64,000 nt of DNA, from positions 1,798,001 through 1,862,000 of the forward strand of contig OZ251227.1 of the NCBI GenBank assembly GCA_965240325.2. Direction: 5' to 3'. Under the pieces are notes generated by a model that made no database searches, was not told the DNA's origin, and saw nothing but the letters and a program-made list of their open reading frames with translations. A program made the translations under genes and the position numbers. The number at the start of each line of letters is the position of its first letter. Position 1 is the stretch's first letter. Source of the DNA: Rebecca billardiae RCC1528 (Eukaryota; Haptophyta). Shown here in pieces: positions 33,886 to 43,887 of the stretch.

Positions 33886-33984
33886 GATAGATAGATGATA
33901 GATAGATATTTACATGTGTACAATATGTGTACAGTACGTACGGTATCATACGTACGTGCACGTTGACGTGTCGCCGATCAATGA
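33739..33984. repeat. Microsatellites between convergent genes
   Basis: A (CAT)n tract lies at about 33756-33785. It is followed by a TATC tract and a long ATAG/GATA tract to about 33905, with complementary arms around 33815-33895. No gene. Confidence 0.85.
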
Positions 33985-34716
33985 TTAGATGAAGCCACGC
34001 ACCAGGTAGAGTGCGCACGCGGCGATCTCGCGCACAAAATCGTGCACAGACGGACCGATATCCACCATCGCAGTGTTCGCCACGTCATCAGCATGAGCAG
34101 CAGTGGTGCCATCAGCTGCGCAGGGGACCACGAATGTACAGCCCGTCACGCCCAGGTCATGCGCGGCTTTGCGGAACGTGCGCAACGAGCGCCACTCGTG
34201 GAAGGTTGAGGTGACGAGTGCGACGGTGCCAGATGATCGGGGCGAGGCGGCACACGCGAGCATAGGGATCGTCAGCATGGCGTTTAGCCGGGTGGAGGTC
34301 GACGCGCGCTCCACGCGCAGCGTCGGCTTTCCCGTGGGCTTGAGTACGCGATACAGGAACGCGGCCATCACGTCCGCCTCTGTCGGCAGGTTGGCACGGA
34401 CGCGCCAGCCAGTGCCCCCAGAGCAGAAGATCGTTGGCCGTGGATGCGTGAAGGACCACAGATCGGCGGCGCGCTCGAGGCGGCTCTGGAGCGTACGTGA
34501 GGGGGTGCCACGCTGATGGTCGACGGCGTAGCCGAGAACGACGATCTCTCTGGGCCTATATGCGGGCGTGAGCCTTTCACATGCTGACAGCACGTGCGCC
34601 ATGCGCTGTGGTAGCTGCAGGTAGCCGACGCGCATGGCGAGCGCGAATGCGAGCGCCATCCCCATCAGCCCGGTCGTTGTGCAGCATGCTAATGCGAGCC
34701 GTACAAGGCGCGTCAT
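33985..34716 (-). CDS. DUF218 (YdcF-like) membrane-anchored protein
   Basis: 243 residues, one exon. One N-terminal membrane helix (TTGLMGMALAFALAM) anchors a DUF218 domain. The fold elements are REIVVLGYAV, LQSRLERAADLW, PTIFCSGGTG with the conserved Ser-Gly-Gly, LPTEADVM, VERASTSTRLNAML and ALVTSTFHEWRSLRTF. Members in bacteria and plants bind nucleotide cofactors or act in envelope or polysaccharide metabolism; the reaction is not settled. The ATG at 34716 is the first Met. The open frame extends 14 codons upstream into a copy of the TIR motif at 34745-34764. The 3' end abuts the microsatellite block. Confidence 0.75.
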   Translation of the reverse strand: MTRLVRLALACCTTTGLMGMALAFALAMRVGYLQLPQRMAHVLSACERLTPAYRPREIVVLGYAVDHQRGTPSRTLQSRLERAADLWSFTHPRPTIFCSGGTGWRVRANLPTEADVMAAFLYRVLKPTGKPTLRVERASTSTRLNAMLTIPMLACAASPRSSGTVALVTSTFHEWRSLRTFRKAAHDLGVTGCTFVVPCAADGTTAAHADDVANTAMVDIGPSVHDFVREIAACALYLVRGFI

Positions 34717-34744
34717 GCCGTCGCGCTGCGCTGCAACGGCCTCA

Positions 34745-34844
34745 TTGCCCGTATCCACCTGTACGCCGTTACGCGCACGTGCCCGACGTTATTCATCAAT
34801 GCGTTCACGAATCACGTTCACGTTGTACAGGTGGATACGGGCAA
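34745..34844. repeat. Pair of outward-facing TIR copies
   Basis: TTGCCCGTATCCACCTGTAC at 34745-34764 and its perfect reverse complement at 34825-34844 are separated by 60 bp. In the orientation of the 31438-32039 element, the first is a right end and the second a left end. This could be the junction of two elements, or the right end of a larger unit that starts at 31438. The second copy touches the 418-bp palindrome. Confidence 0.75.
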
Positions 34845-35970
34845 GGGCGGTAAGGGCTGTCAACTCCCAGTGGCGCCGAGTGGCGGAGGTTGGTTGCCCC
34901 TCAACTCGTGCGGCCTCGCGGCGCAGCGGCTAAGTCTCCTGGGGCGCCGCCCAGGAGGGCGCGTGGGGTGCGCACGCCGCGTGCTCCTGCGGCCGCGGCA
35001 GCGGCCGCGGACACGGCGCGCGTGGTTGGTCGCATGCTAGACAGTATGTAGTACCCTCCCACGCCGCGCGCCGTGCTCGCCGGTGCCCTCGCCGTGCCTC
35101 AGGCCAGCCGCGCACGCGCGCCGCACCAATGGCCAGCCGTGGCCACGCGCCAGCCGCCGGCGCGCGCGCGGTGCGCGGTGCGGTCGGCGCGGGTCGGGCG
35201 CGCGCCCGGGGCGAGGCTTGTGTATGATGGGCGCGCGTCATGCCGCCTCGCGCCGCCGCGCTGGAGCCCGCATGGGTCGGCGCGCACGCGTTCTCATGCT
35301 GTCGAGTGTGCATTGCCATGTTTGAAAATGCTCATGTTGAGACGATCATGGGAAGGCAGCGACGCGTGATAGACAAGCGCAGACCACTGATATGAGCACG
35401 ACTAGCATCATACTATGGCACGCGAGCCCCCAAGTGCTCGCGTTCCTCGCACTGATGCGCTCACAGCCGCTTGTCCAAGCTCATTTCTGATGGCCGAGGA
35501 ATGCTCGACGAGCACCCTTCAGCAGCCGCGTGGAACGTGATCAAGCTCGTGTGCGGCGGCGCGAGGCGGCATGACGCGCGCCCATCATACACAAGCCTCG
35601 CCCCGGGCGCGCGCCCGACCCGCGCCGACCGCACCGCGCACCGCGCGCGCGCCGGCGGCTGGCGCGTGGCCACGGCTGGCCATTGGTGCGGCGCGCGTGC
35701 GCGGCTGGCCTGAGGCACGGCGAGGGCACCGGCGAGCACGGCGCGCGGCGTGGGAGGGTACTACATACTGTCTAGCATGCGACCAACCACGCGCGCCGTG
35801 TCCGCGGCCGCTGCCGCGGCCGCAGGAGCACGCGGCGTGCGCACCCCACGCGCCCTCCTGGGCGGCGCCCCAGGAGACTTAGCCGCTGCGCCGCGAGGCC
35901 GCACGAGTTGAGGGGCAACCAACCTCCGCCACTCGGCGCCACTGGGAGTTGACAGCCCTTACCGCCCTTG
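34842..35970. repeat. Large near-perfect palindrome (418-bp arms, 293-bp spacer)
   Basis: Left arm 34842-35259 and right arm 35553-35970 are reverse complements over their full equal length. The translations I compared on the two arms are identical for more than 100 residues. The arms are very GC-rich; the spacer 35260-35552 has lower GC and is not symmetric. The left outer edge coincides with a TIR motif (34825-34844), while the right outer edge ends at CGCCCTTG without one. Either a recent foldback insertion or a gene-conversion-maintained palindrome. The arms contain no supported gene. Confidence 0.92.
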
Positions 35971-36125
35971 GTGAAGTCGTGCCTTTGTTCTCGTGGGTTT
36001 CCAGAATATATATAATAATAGTGCTCGGCGGTGACCTCCGCCGCCGGCGATCCCGCCGGAATCCCAGTAGTGGGGACGACGTACGACGATAGGGCTCCTG
36101 AATTTTCGTCGTGCGCGGTGGTGGG
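35971..36125. other. 5' flank of the N-methyltransferase gene
   Basis: A short stretch between the palindrome and the methyltransferase ATG, including a small AT run at 36006-36019. It is the likely promoter or 5' UTR. No distinct motif is visible. Confidence 0.35.
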
Positions 36126-37109
36126 ATGATCTCTCGACGCACGGCTCGAGCGTGCACCCGAATCCTTCCCGTGACGGCTCGTTGGCTCTCAGCCGACGCG
36201 GTGCGTGGAGCAGCCCCCTGCCGCTGGGCACGCACGCCGACGGATGACGGCACGCCCATCGCTGAGCACGTGAGCAAAGTCATCGATGAGTATGACCCAC
36301 CGCACGCGCGCAAATACTACCAGCACGTCCTTGGTGGGGGCGGGCATGGGATTCGCTACGGCATCTTTCGTTCTGCGGCAGACACCGCTCACCAGACCTC
36401 TCTGGAGACCAGCTCCAGGCTCATCACCAGCCTCGACTGGATCCGTCCGGTGACGCCAGGCTCGATGGTGCTCGACCTGGGCTCGGGCCACGGGGGCATC
36501 AGTCACGAGCTGGCGCGGCGCTTCGGATGTTCTGTGCACGGACTCAACCTGTCGGAGAATCAGAACGAAGTGAACCTTGCTGAGGCTGCGCGCCTTGGCA
36601 TTGCGGACAAGGTCCACGTGGTTTGCCACGATTTCAACAACCCGCTCCCTCCAGACTACGACGGGACGTTCACACACATCATCTCGTGCGACGCCATGTT
36701 CCATGCCTACTCCAAGCAGCGCCTCGTGGCCGAGCTCTATCGCGTGCTTGCTCCCGGAGGTGCCATCGCGTTCACCGACATGTGCCGCTCTGAAACTGCT
36801 TCCAGTGATGTGCTCGAGGTGTACACGGCGAAAACCCCGGCAGGCAAGATGACCTCTGTGTCGGAGTACACGTCCATCATGCAAAGCGCTGGCTTTCGCC
36901 ATCCTTCCTTCGTGGACTTCTCCGCGCACCTTGTGCCGTGCTTTCAGCAGATGCTCGACGCGACGCGCTCGAAGCGAGAGCTCCTTCTCGCCGAGGGTTG
37001 CCCCGCAGACTACCTTGACAAGTGGGAGTGGTCACTCGACAAGCGCATCCGTGACCAGCTCGACCATGAGATGTTGGTGTGGGGCATCTTCTCTGCCCGC
37101 AAGTTCTGA
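36126..37109 (+). CDS. SAM-dependent N-methyltransferase, sarcosine/dimethylglycine type
   Basis: 327 residues, one exon. Class I methyltransferase closest in pattern to sarcosine/dimethylglycine N-methyltransferases that make glycine betaine. It has YYQHVLGGGGHGIRYGIF (the FY-WGG-h-G-Y element), motif I VLDLGSGHGG at 115-124, NLSENQNEVN at 141-150 (the NLS-QN signature of this group), ISCDAMFHAYSKQRLVAELY, and VLAPGGAIAFTDMCRSE. The N-terminal 25 residues are Arg/Thr-rich (ISRRTARACTRILPVTARW) and may be an organelle presequence. Glycine betaine is a common osmolyte in marine algae, so that role is plausible but inferred. Sterol or tocopherol-type methyltransferases are the main alternative. 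Confidence 0.8.
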   Translation: MISRRTARACTRILPVTARWLSADAVRGAAPCRWARTPTDDGTPIAEHVSKVIDEYDPPHARKYYQHVLGGGGHGIRYGIFRSAADTAHQTSLETSSRLITSLDWIRPVTPGSMVLDLGSGHGGISHELARRFGCSVHGLNLSENQNEVNLAEAARLGIADKVHVVCHDFNNPLPPDYDGTFTHIISCDAMFHAYSKQRLVAELYRVLAPGGAIAFTDMCRSETASSDVLEVYTAKTPAGKMTSVSEYTSIMQSAGFRHPSFVDFSAHLVPCFQQMLDATRSKRELLLAEGCPADYLDKWEWSLDKRIRDQLDHEMLVWGIFSARKF

Positions 37110-39552
37110 TGAGGTTGGGTCGCTGCCACTCCTGGCTGACATACCGCCATCTGATGAATCCGAAATTGGTCACACCGTCCAAGCGGGAGTCCCTGAGCCG
37201 CTTAGCTGCTGCGCCGCCGGCCGCCATCCCGGGCCCCGACGGGCCAGTGACTTAGACTTAGTCCAATTTCGTAGCCGGCAAGTGAGCCGGACGGCCCGGG
37301 TGGCCCGCGGCGGCGCCGCTGGCCCGCCCCGGCCGGCTGCCAGGCGGCCAGGCGGCTGGATTCCCCCGCGGCCCCCGGCCGCTCGGCCAAGCGTGCGTTG
37401 TGGCGCGTACGTGCGACGGAGAGCGCTGGTGCGGGCTGGCAGCGGCGCGCTGGCACGCCACGTGCCTGTAGTCCGTAGTCGTGCTACGCCGTTCCGTGCT
37501 CAATGAGCTCAATCCTGCAACCGCGACGGCAGGCCGCGGTGGCGCGGCGTCCGCGCCGCTCCCGGCCCGGTTGCGGGCTTGGTCAGCCCAATGGTTGGCC
37601 GCGCCGACACGAGTCACGCGCGGTGTGCTCGGCGCGATGGCCCCCGCTTAGGCGGATATGGCATGAGATGGCGGATGGGTGATGATGAAGAGACTAACTA
37701 CTGCTATGGAGGCCAGTCATTGCGCCGCAGGCGCGCTCTGCAGAGCAGTCTGTCTGGGACCACTTCCTGCACTGCGACGGCCTCGGCCCGGGCCCGTGGC
37801 GCGCGCCTGCCGAAGCGCACCCAATCGGGGCCTGCTCAATCAATCGGGGTGCGAGCACAGCCCGCGAGCCCCCTCCCCCCCCCCCTCCCCGGCCCCCTGC
37901 TGCCCATCAGCCCTTCGAGCACGGGGTGCAGTGCCTCCCGCCCCCACATAAGGACATGGCCATGGGGGGGGGGGGGGTATACTGACAGTTATCGGGACGG
38001 TCGGTAACCCTGCCAAGCTGTGTCCTTCCAAAGGACCTTTGGTCCTTCGGCTTCAGTGGGGCCTGAACGGATATCCCCCTGCAACAGATACGGGACTCAG
38101 TCGGCTATGCCATAGGACAAGATCACCAGAGCGCCAGCGCCTCAGTTCTGCGCGTACGATCATCGGTGTGGCTATATCGTACACACAACTCAACCGGCTA
38201 TTGATTGACACACACCGTCTCCGCCTGCCGCCACTGCTACAGCGATCGGGCGCGCGCGCGCGTACGCGCGCGCGCGCGCGCTCGGTTGTGGCGGACAACC
38301 GACGTCCAGGGACGGCCCCACAACCAGCACATGACAGCGTCAGTTGCTCGCCCCTGGCAGCCGAGCGGCGACCCTGGGCACGGACAGCGCAGGCGAGTGC
38401 TCGCGCCGGATGCCCGCGCCGCCGCCCGCACCGCCGCCCACGCCGCCACGGGCGCGTTGCTGCCCGTAGCACACCGATTCTGGGGCGGGGCGAAGAGAGG
38501 GCAACCGCCATCGTGCTGGGTAGGACGGAAACGAGCCTCCCGGACTCCCCCCGCCGCTGGGAGGCCGTGTTTCGATCCGCTGCGGTGCTGAGGTTGGAAG
38601 CGCCCGGCGTCTCGAAGGCGCCCACCTCGCGACCCTCCCCAACCGACCCCCGCCGCCCGCGGGCGGGCTGCTGGGCGCACGAGCGCGAGCTGGCCGCCGG
38701 CGTGAAGCCGAGGTGGAGCCAACTCGCCCTTCAGCTCGCAGGACGCCCGGCTCCTGAAGCCGACCGCCCGGTGTGCGCGCATCCGCCTGCCTGCTTTGGC
38801 GCGGAGGCAAAACCGTACGGCCCATCGGCCGCCGCCGCCACGCGGCAGCCAGTCGGGGTGTCGTGTCGCGATTTGCGGGTGCGCGCCTCGCGGGGCAGGT
38901 GGCACTGTCCCGCCCGGTCGCTTCCGATCAACGAAATTCCCTCGCAAGCGCCCGCGAACGCTGATCCTCGCCGCGGGCTCGCCGGGGCCCGCATGTGCGC
39001 ACCCGGGTGCCCCAGTCGAGCCAGTCTGGTGCGAGCATCGAACGACGGTACGGGCCGGGCGGCGTGGTGCGCGACGTCACCGAGACTGCGGGCCAGCTAG
39101 GCACCGCTTGCGCGCCCACCAGCAGCCTGTGGGCCGACCACGCGTTCAACCGTGCACCCGATGGCAGTCACGGTGCTCTTCGGCTGGAGCGCGCCGTGCG
39201 CTCAGACGCGAGCGGCCGCCAAGTTGCCGGGTAGACGCGGTGCGCACGCTCTAGCAGCTGCGGATCAGCATCGCGCGAAGCTCTGCTGCCCCCACCTGAA
39301 TGCTCGCAGCACCCACCACACGGCCAGCCGGCCGCGCGCGGCGCGCGGCCACCTCACCGGGTCTGCCGCGCACCCACCACACCGCCAAGTTGTCGGGGGG
39401 GGGGGTGTCCGGGGCTTAGGTCCGGGTCTGCAGACTGTGTTGCTGTTGTCGCTGATAGTCCGTGAGTCCGTGACCAAGGTTGGCGCAGGACTCTTCCTTT
39501 CCCCGTTGACCCCGCATGACCACCGGATCCACGTTCGGCTCGGTGCGCCAAG
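37110..39552. other. GC-rich intergenic region without a supported gene
   Basis: Over 2.4 kb I see no domain on either strand. Several long open frames reflect high GC and are rich in Arg, Ala and Pro. Landmarks are a (GC)-alternating run at about 38250-38282, a poly-G run of 14 bases near 37964-37977, a second G run near 39396-39405, and a small palindrome AAGGACCTTTGGTCCTT near 38031-38047. A non-coding RNA or a rapidly evolving gene cannot be excluded. Confidence 0.4.
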
Positions 39553-41973
39553 ATGCACCAGCCACGCGCGAATGGCCTGGTGCGATGCGCGGCGCGGCCA
39601 GGAGTGGGTATCCGCCACCCGGGGCTTGGGATGGCGCTGCTTGCCTTGACAACGTTGCCCCCACGCAGCACACCTACGGCGTCGCTCCCCCACTGGCACC
39701 GCGCCGTGCTCAGCCCGACGTCCAGCGTGCCGCGCGCGCGCTGCGCCGTAGCAATGGCGTACTCGGCGCCACTTCGGCGCGGAGTACGCCGACCGGCACG
39801 CGCCGTACGCGGGGCAGGGCGCTGCGCAGCTGCGATGCACGCCGATCGCGGCTCCGAGACGGGCGGCAAGGCCGCGTGCACGCTCACGCTGGTGCGGCAC
39901 GGGCAGTCCGAGTGGAATCTCGCCAACCGCTTCACGGGCTGGGCCGACGTCGACCTGACCGAGCGAGGCATCGCCGAGGCGCGGCTGGCCGGCCGGCTTC
40001 TCTCCGAGGACGGGCAGCAGCACGACATGGTCTGCACGTCCACGCTGCGCCGCGCGATCCGCACGGCGTGCCTCACGCTCTCCGTGACGGACCAGTGCTG
40101 GCTTCCCATCGTGAAGGACGCGCGGCTCAACGAGCAGCACTCGGGCCAGCTCATGGGCAAGAACAAGGCCGAGCTGGCCGAGGTGCACGGAGTGGAGCAG
40201 GTGATGCGCTGGCGGCGCACGTTTGACTGCGCGCCGCCGCCGATCGCCGAGGTGGACCCGCTGCAGTACGCGATCCTGGAGGACGAGCGGTACCGAGATG
40301 TCTGCGCCGAGCGCGTCGTGCGCGTGCCGCCCACCGAGAGCCTCCGCGACACGTGCGCGCGCGTGGCGTCGTTCTGGGACGAGACGCTCGCGCCTGCGCT
40401 GCGCGCGGGCAAGCGCGTGCTGCTCGTGAGCCACGGCAACACGCTGCGCGCGCTGGTGAAGCTGCTCGACGGCGTGTCGGACGGCGAGACGTACCACCTC
40501 GACCTGCCCACCGCGTGCCCCGTCGTGTACGAGCTGGACGCCGAGCTGCGCCCGCTGGGCGCGCACGGCACCTGGGGGACGTCCAGCACGGTGCGGCACG
40601 GCCGCTACCTGATGCCGGAGGCGAGCGTGCTGCAGGCGCAGGCGGCGATGCGCTCGCAGTGCACGCGCGACATCGCGATCACGACGGTGTCGCGCACGGG
40701 CGCGAGCGCCGTCACCACGTGCGACGCGCGCACCGCCGAGGCCGCCTCGAGCTCCAAGGTCACGCTCGACGACGGCCACTCGTACAACGTGCGCTGCACG
40801 CCCCCGTCCTACTTTGCGCTCGAGTCGGCGCGCATCCAGCAGCAGGCGCGGGACGAGCTGCTCGGCTTCCGGCTGGGCGCGGCGGCGAGCGCGGCGCCCG
40901 GCGCGGCCGCGCCGCGCCAGCCGCCCAGCTGCCTGCTGCTCCTCATGCGCCACGGCTTCTCCGACTACAACGCGCAGAACCGCTTCACCGGCTGGCTCGA
41001 CGTCGACCTCTCGAACCGAGGGCGCGAGGAGGCGCGCGTCGCCGGCTCAATGCTGCGCGAGGCGGGCGTGCGCCGGATCGAGCGCGTGTACTCGTCCTAC
41101 CTCAAGCGCGCGATCAAGTCGGCGTGGCTGATGCTCGACGAGATGGAGATGCAGTGGGTGCCGATCAGCTACAGCTGGCGCCTCAACGAGCGGCACTACG
41201 GCGCGCTGCAGGGGCGCAACAAGCGCGAGTGCTCCGACGAGTTCTCGGTGCGCCAGGTGCAGCAGTGGCGGCGCGGCGTGAACGACCGGCCGCCCGCGTG
41301 CGACGGCAGCGGCGACTGCGCCGTGTCCGACCGGCGGTACGATGGCGTGCGCGTGCCCGAGGCCGAGTCGCTCGCCGACTGCGCCGAGCGCGTGCGGCCC
41401 TTCGTCGAGGACGAGCTGCGCCCGGCGATGCTCGCCGCCGTCGAGCGCGCAGCTGCGGCCGGCGGCGGCACCGTGCGCTCCGACCAGACGCCCGTGTTCG
41501 TGATCGCCTCGTCCGAGAACCTCATCCGCGCGCTCATAGCCGACATGGAGCGGCTCGACCCGTCCAAGGTGCCGCTGCTCGACATCCCGTACGCCACGCC
41601 GCTCGTCTTCGAGCTCGACGCGCAGCTCGAGCCGCTCCCCAACGACGCGCTCGCCGCCGCGCCGCTCCGTCACGGCTGGTACCTCGGAGACGCGGAGCGC
41701 ATCAAGGAGGTGCAGGCGAACATCCGAGAGCAGGTCGTGCGCGCGCGGCCGCAGCGCACCGCCGGCGAGGCCGCCGAGCCGTACGACGGCGACTCGTGCT
41801 ACGCGCCCGCCGGCGAGGACGGCCAGTTGGAGTGGGTGTGCGGCGACGAGCGCCCGGGCGACGATGCGGACGCGGACGCGGCGGCGGCGGCGGCGGCGGC
41901 GGCGGGGCGCTCGCTCGAGGACGACGACTCGCCCAGGCGCAGGCGAGCAGGGCGGGGCGAGTATGCGGACTGA
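39553..41973 (+). CDS. Tandem two-domain phosphoglycerate mutase (dPGM-type)
   Basis: 806 residues, one exon. Residues about 108-350 form a complete histidine-phosphatase-fold phosphoglycerate mutase: catalytic His116 in LVRHGQSEWN, NRFTGWADVDLTERG, LNEQHSGQLMGKNK, and the second His294 in VSHGNTLRALVK. Residues about 460-720 repeat the fold: His467 in LMRHGFSDYN, NRFTGWLDVDLSNRG, LNERHYGALQGRNK. There the second catalytic His is replaced (ASSENLIRALIA, Ser654), so the C-terminal copy is probably inactive or altered. About 95 N-terminal residues look like a targeting leader; MALLALTTL at 39631 is an alternative start. The tail is acidic and poly-Ala. Role: 3-phosphoglycerate/2-phosphoglycerate interconversion, possibly in plastid or mitochondrion. 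Confidence 0.9.
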   Translation: MHQPRANGLVRCAARPGVGIRHPGLGMALLALTTLPPRSTPTASLPHWHRAVLSPTSSVPRARCAVAMAYSAPLRRGVRRPARAVRGAGRCAAAMHADRGSETGGKAACTLTLVRHGQSEWNLANRFTGWADVDLTERGIAEARLAGRLLSEDGQQHDMVCTSTLRRAIRTACLTLSVTDQCWLPIVKDARLNEQHSGQLMGKNKAELAEVHGVEQVMRWRRTFDCAPPPIAEVDPLQYAILEDERYRDVCAERVVRVPPTESLRDTCARVASFWDETLAPALRAGKRVLLVSHGNTLRALVKLLDGVSDGETYHLDLPTACPVVYELDAELRPLGAHGTWGTSSTVRHGRYLMPEASVLQAQAAMRSQCTRDIAITTVSRTGASAVTTCDARTAEAASSSKVTLDDGHSYNVRCTPPSYFALESARIQQQARDELLGFRLGAAASAAPGAAAPRQPPSCLLLLMRHGFSDYNAQNRFTGWLDVDLSNRGREEARVAGSMLREAGVRRIERVYSSYLKRAIKSAWLMLDEMEMQWVPISYSWRLNERHYGALQGRNKRECSDEFSVRQVQQWRRGVNDRPPACDGSGDCAVSDRRYDGVRVPEAESLADCAERVRPFVEDELRPAMLAAVERAAAAGGGTVRSDQTPVFVIASSENLIRALIADMERLDPSKVPLLDIPYATPLVFELDAQLEPLPNDALAAAPLRHGWYLGDAERIKEVQANIREQVVRARPQRTAGEAAEPYDGDSCYAPAGEDGQLEWVCGDERPGDDADADAAAAAAAAAGRSLEDDDSPRRRRAGRGEYAD

Positions 41974-43809
41974 CTGACTGTCATAGCTAACTTAGGTACG
42001 ACATACGACTATAGCGCGCTAGCAGCGCGCGCGCTATATATGGCGCCGGCGCTATCTATGTATTGGCCCGCGGTGCAGGGCGGAGCGCGCAGCGTGGAGC
42101 CCGCACCAGCGGGCCCGAACAACGTTTCAAAAAGATCTTTGATCAAGAAAAAAGGGACGGGGGACGATTTTCATGGCTGGAGGAGACCGAGTTTCGAATT
42201 TTGAGACCCTCTCTAACCGATGCATCACGGCCGAAAAAGGTCGCGCCCACGGCAAGTTCATAGTAAAGCGTGGAGTGACGCCCGTCCAAAAAACTTCACG
42301 CCCTTTAGGATCCCTAACGTAACGAACCGTTACAAGCGATTTTTCCGGCCAATGAGATTGCAGCAAGGTCCAAGGAGCGATGACGTATCTAGATACAGAT
42401 TGCCGCGAACCGATGTGACCATGTACGTCCCTTGAATCAGTTGAATCAACTATTCAATCGCGCCGTGTCTGTATCAGGAGCCGACGAGGCAAGGGTCAGT
42501 AGCCGATGGGCCAACCTCGGCGAATCTCAATACTATCTGACGCGAACGGACTTGGTTGGGCGCGCGCGTGGCCCCGGGCGGCGGCCCACCAGAGGTGGCC
42601 CGCGTTTGGAGGCGAGCCACGGGCACGAGGCTGAGCGACCGACGGGTGAGGACGGCGATGGGCAGGTGCGCGCGGCGAATGGCGCCTGGAGCGCGCGGCT
42701 GCGGCGGGTCCCGACTGCCGTCGACATCGCGTTCGTCGTGCCCCCGCTCACTCCGCGCGCCCCCGCCGCCCCTGCCGCCCTGTCGATGCCTCGGCGCGGC
42801 CTTGCGCGGCCCCGGCGCGTTCGCGAGCCGGCGCCGCAGCCGCCGCCCTGTGTTCGGGCTCTCGCAAGCTCGGGGGCAGCGGCGCCTGATGCCGGACTGA
42901 TCGATCTCTGAGCCTTCGACTTCACCACGCGCCGCCCTTGCCATGCCTTTCCGGGGTGTCCCAGAACTCTTCTTGATTGAGAGAGAGCAGGCGCGCCGAC
43001 GATCCGAGTCCATCGTCGGTCGACTCTGAGCGAGGGCTACGCCTCGGAACTGAACGGTACTCTACGAGGAGGACGAGCTGCGCGGGCGACGGTGGTGCGT
43101 GACGTCCCCAGAGCTGGCCGTGCCTCTGCAACGCGTGCCGAGCCTGATCGAGGTGTGTCAGCTGCCCGTGCACGCGCGGCGAGTGCGCGAACCGGATCAC
43201 CGGTGCCCTCGCACCTCGGCACCGTGCTCCCTCGGGCTGTCAGCTCCGCGTGGCCTGGCGTGCACGTAGAGTTGCGCTCATGCGTCGATCACGCCTCGCG
43301 CCCGCCTGTCGGCCGTCGCGCAGGCGCTGGTCGAACCCTACTCGGACCCTACTCCTCCAGCCCTACTCCCGGGCGCTGCCGGCGCGGGGGGTGACCCCGG
43401 GGACAGCGGTCAGCAGCAGCGGCCCGAACGAATCCGCGGCCCCGCACCGTGCTCCCTGGCTGTCAGCTCCGCGTGGCCTGGTGTGCACGTGGAGTCGCGC
43501 TCATGCGTCGATCACGCCTCGTCGCATCCGCCTGTACACAATCGGCGCCGCGCCGGCGGCTGCAATGGGCCCGCCCGGCGCGGCGGGCGGCGGCGCGCCG
43601 CTGATGGAGTCTAGTTGTACGGGCATATGCAACTGGTCTGTCAATAGACGACTGCGACGGAGGGTGCACCGCCACCGCGGGCCCTGAACTACGTTCGTTC
43701 TACGGAAAAAGGACCGCGGAACGCGGTCATATATATATATATATATATATATTATGAATCGGACGACTGCGGTCATTACTATTAGTAAATAAGGCGCGGG
43801 CCACAGCAT

Positions 43810-43887
<78 letters not shown>

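Noticed and set aside
35073-35882. Mirror-image 60-130 codon frames in the palindrome arms as paired genes
   Set aside because: They are identical only because the arms are inverted copies. The products are Arg/Ala-rich without domains.
37679-39254. Several 90-350 codon frames in the GC-rich intergenic region
   Set aside because: Arg/Ala/Pro-rich on both strands in all frames, no recognisable motifs, and no clear start or splice structure.
39265-40953. Minus-strand 562-codon frame opposite the phosphoglycerate mutase
   Set aside because: Shadow of a well-supported gene. Arg/Ala/His-rich with no domain.
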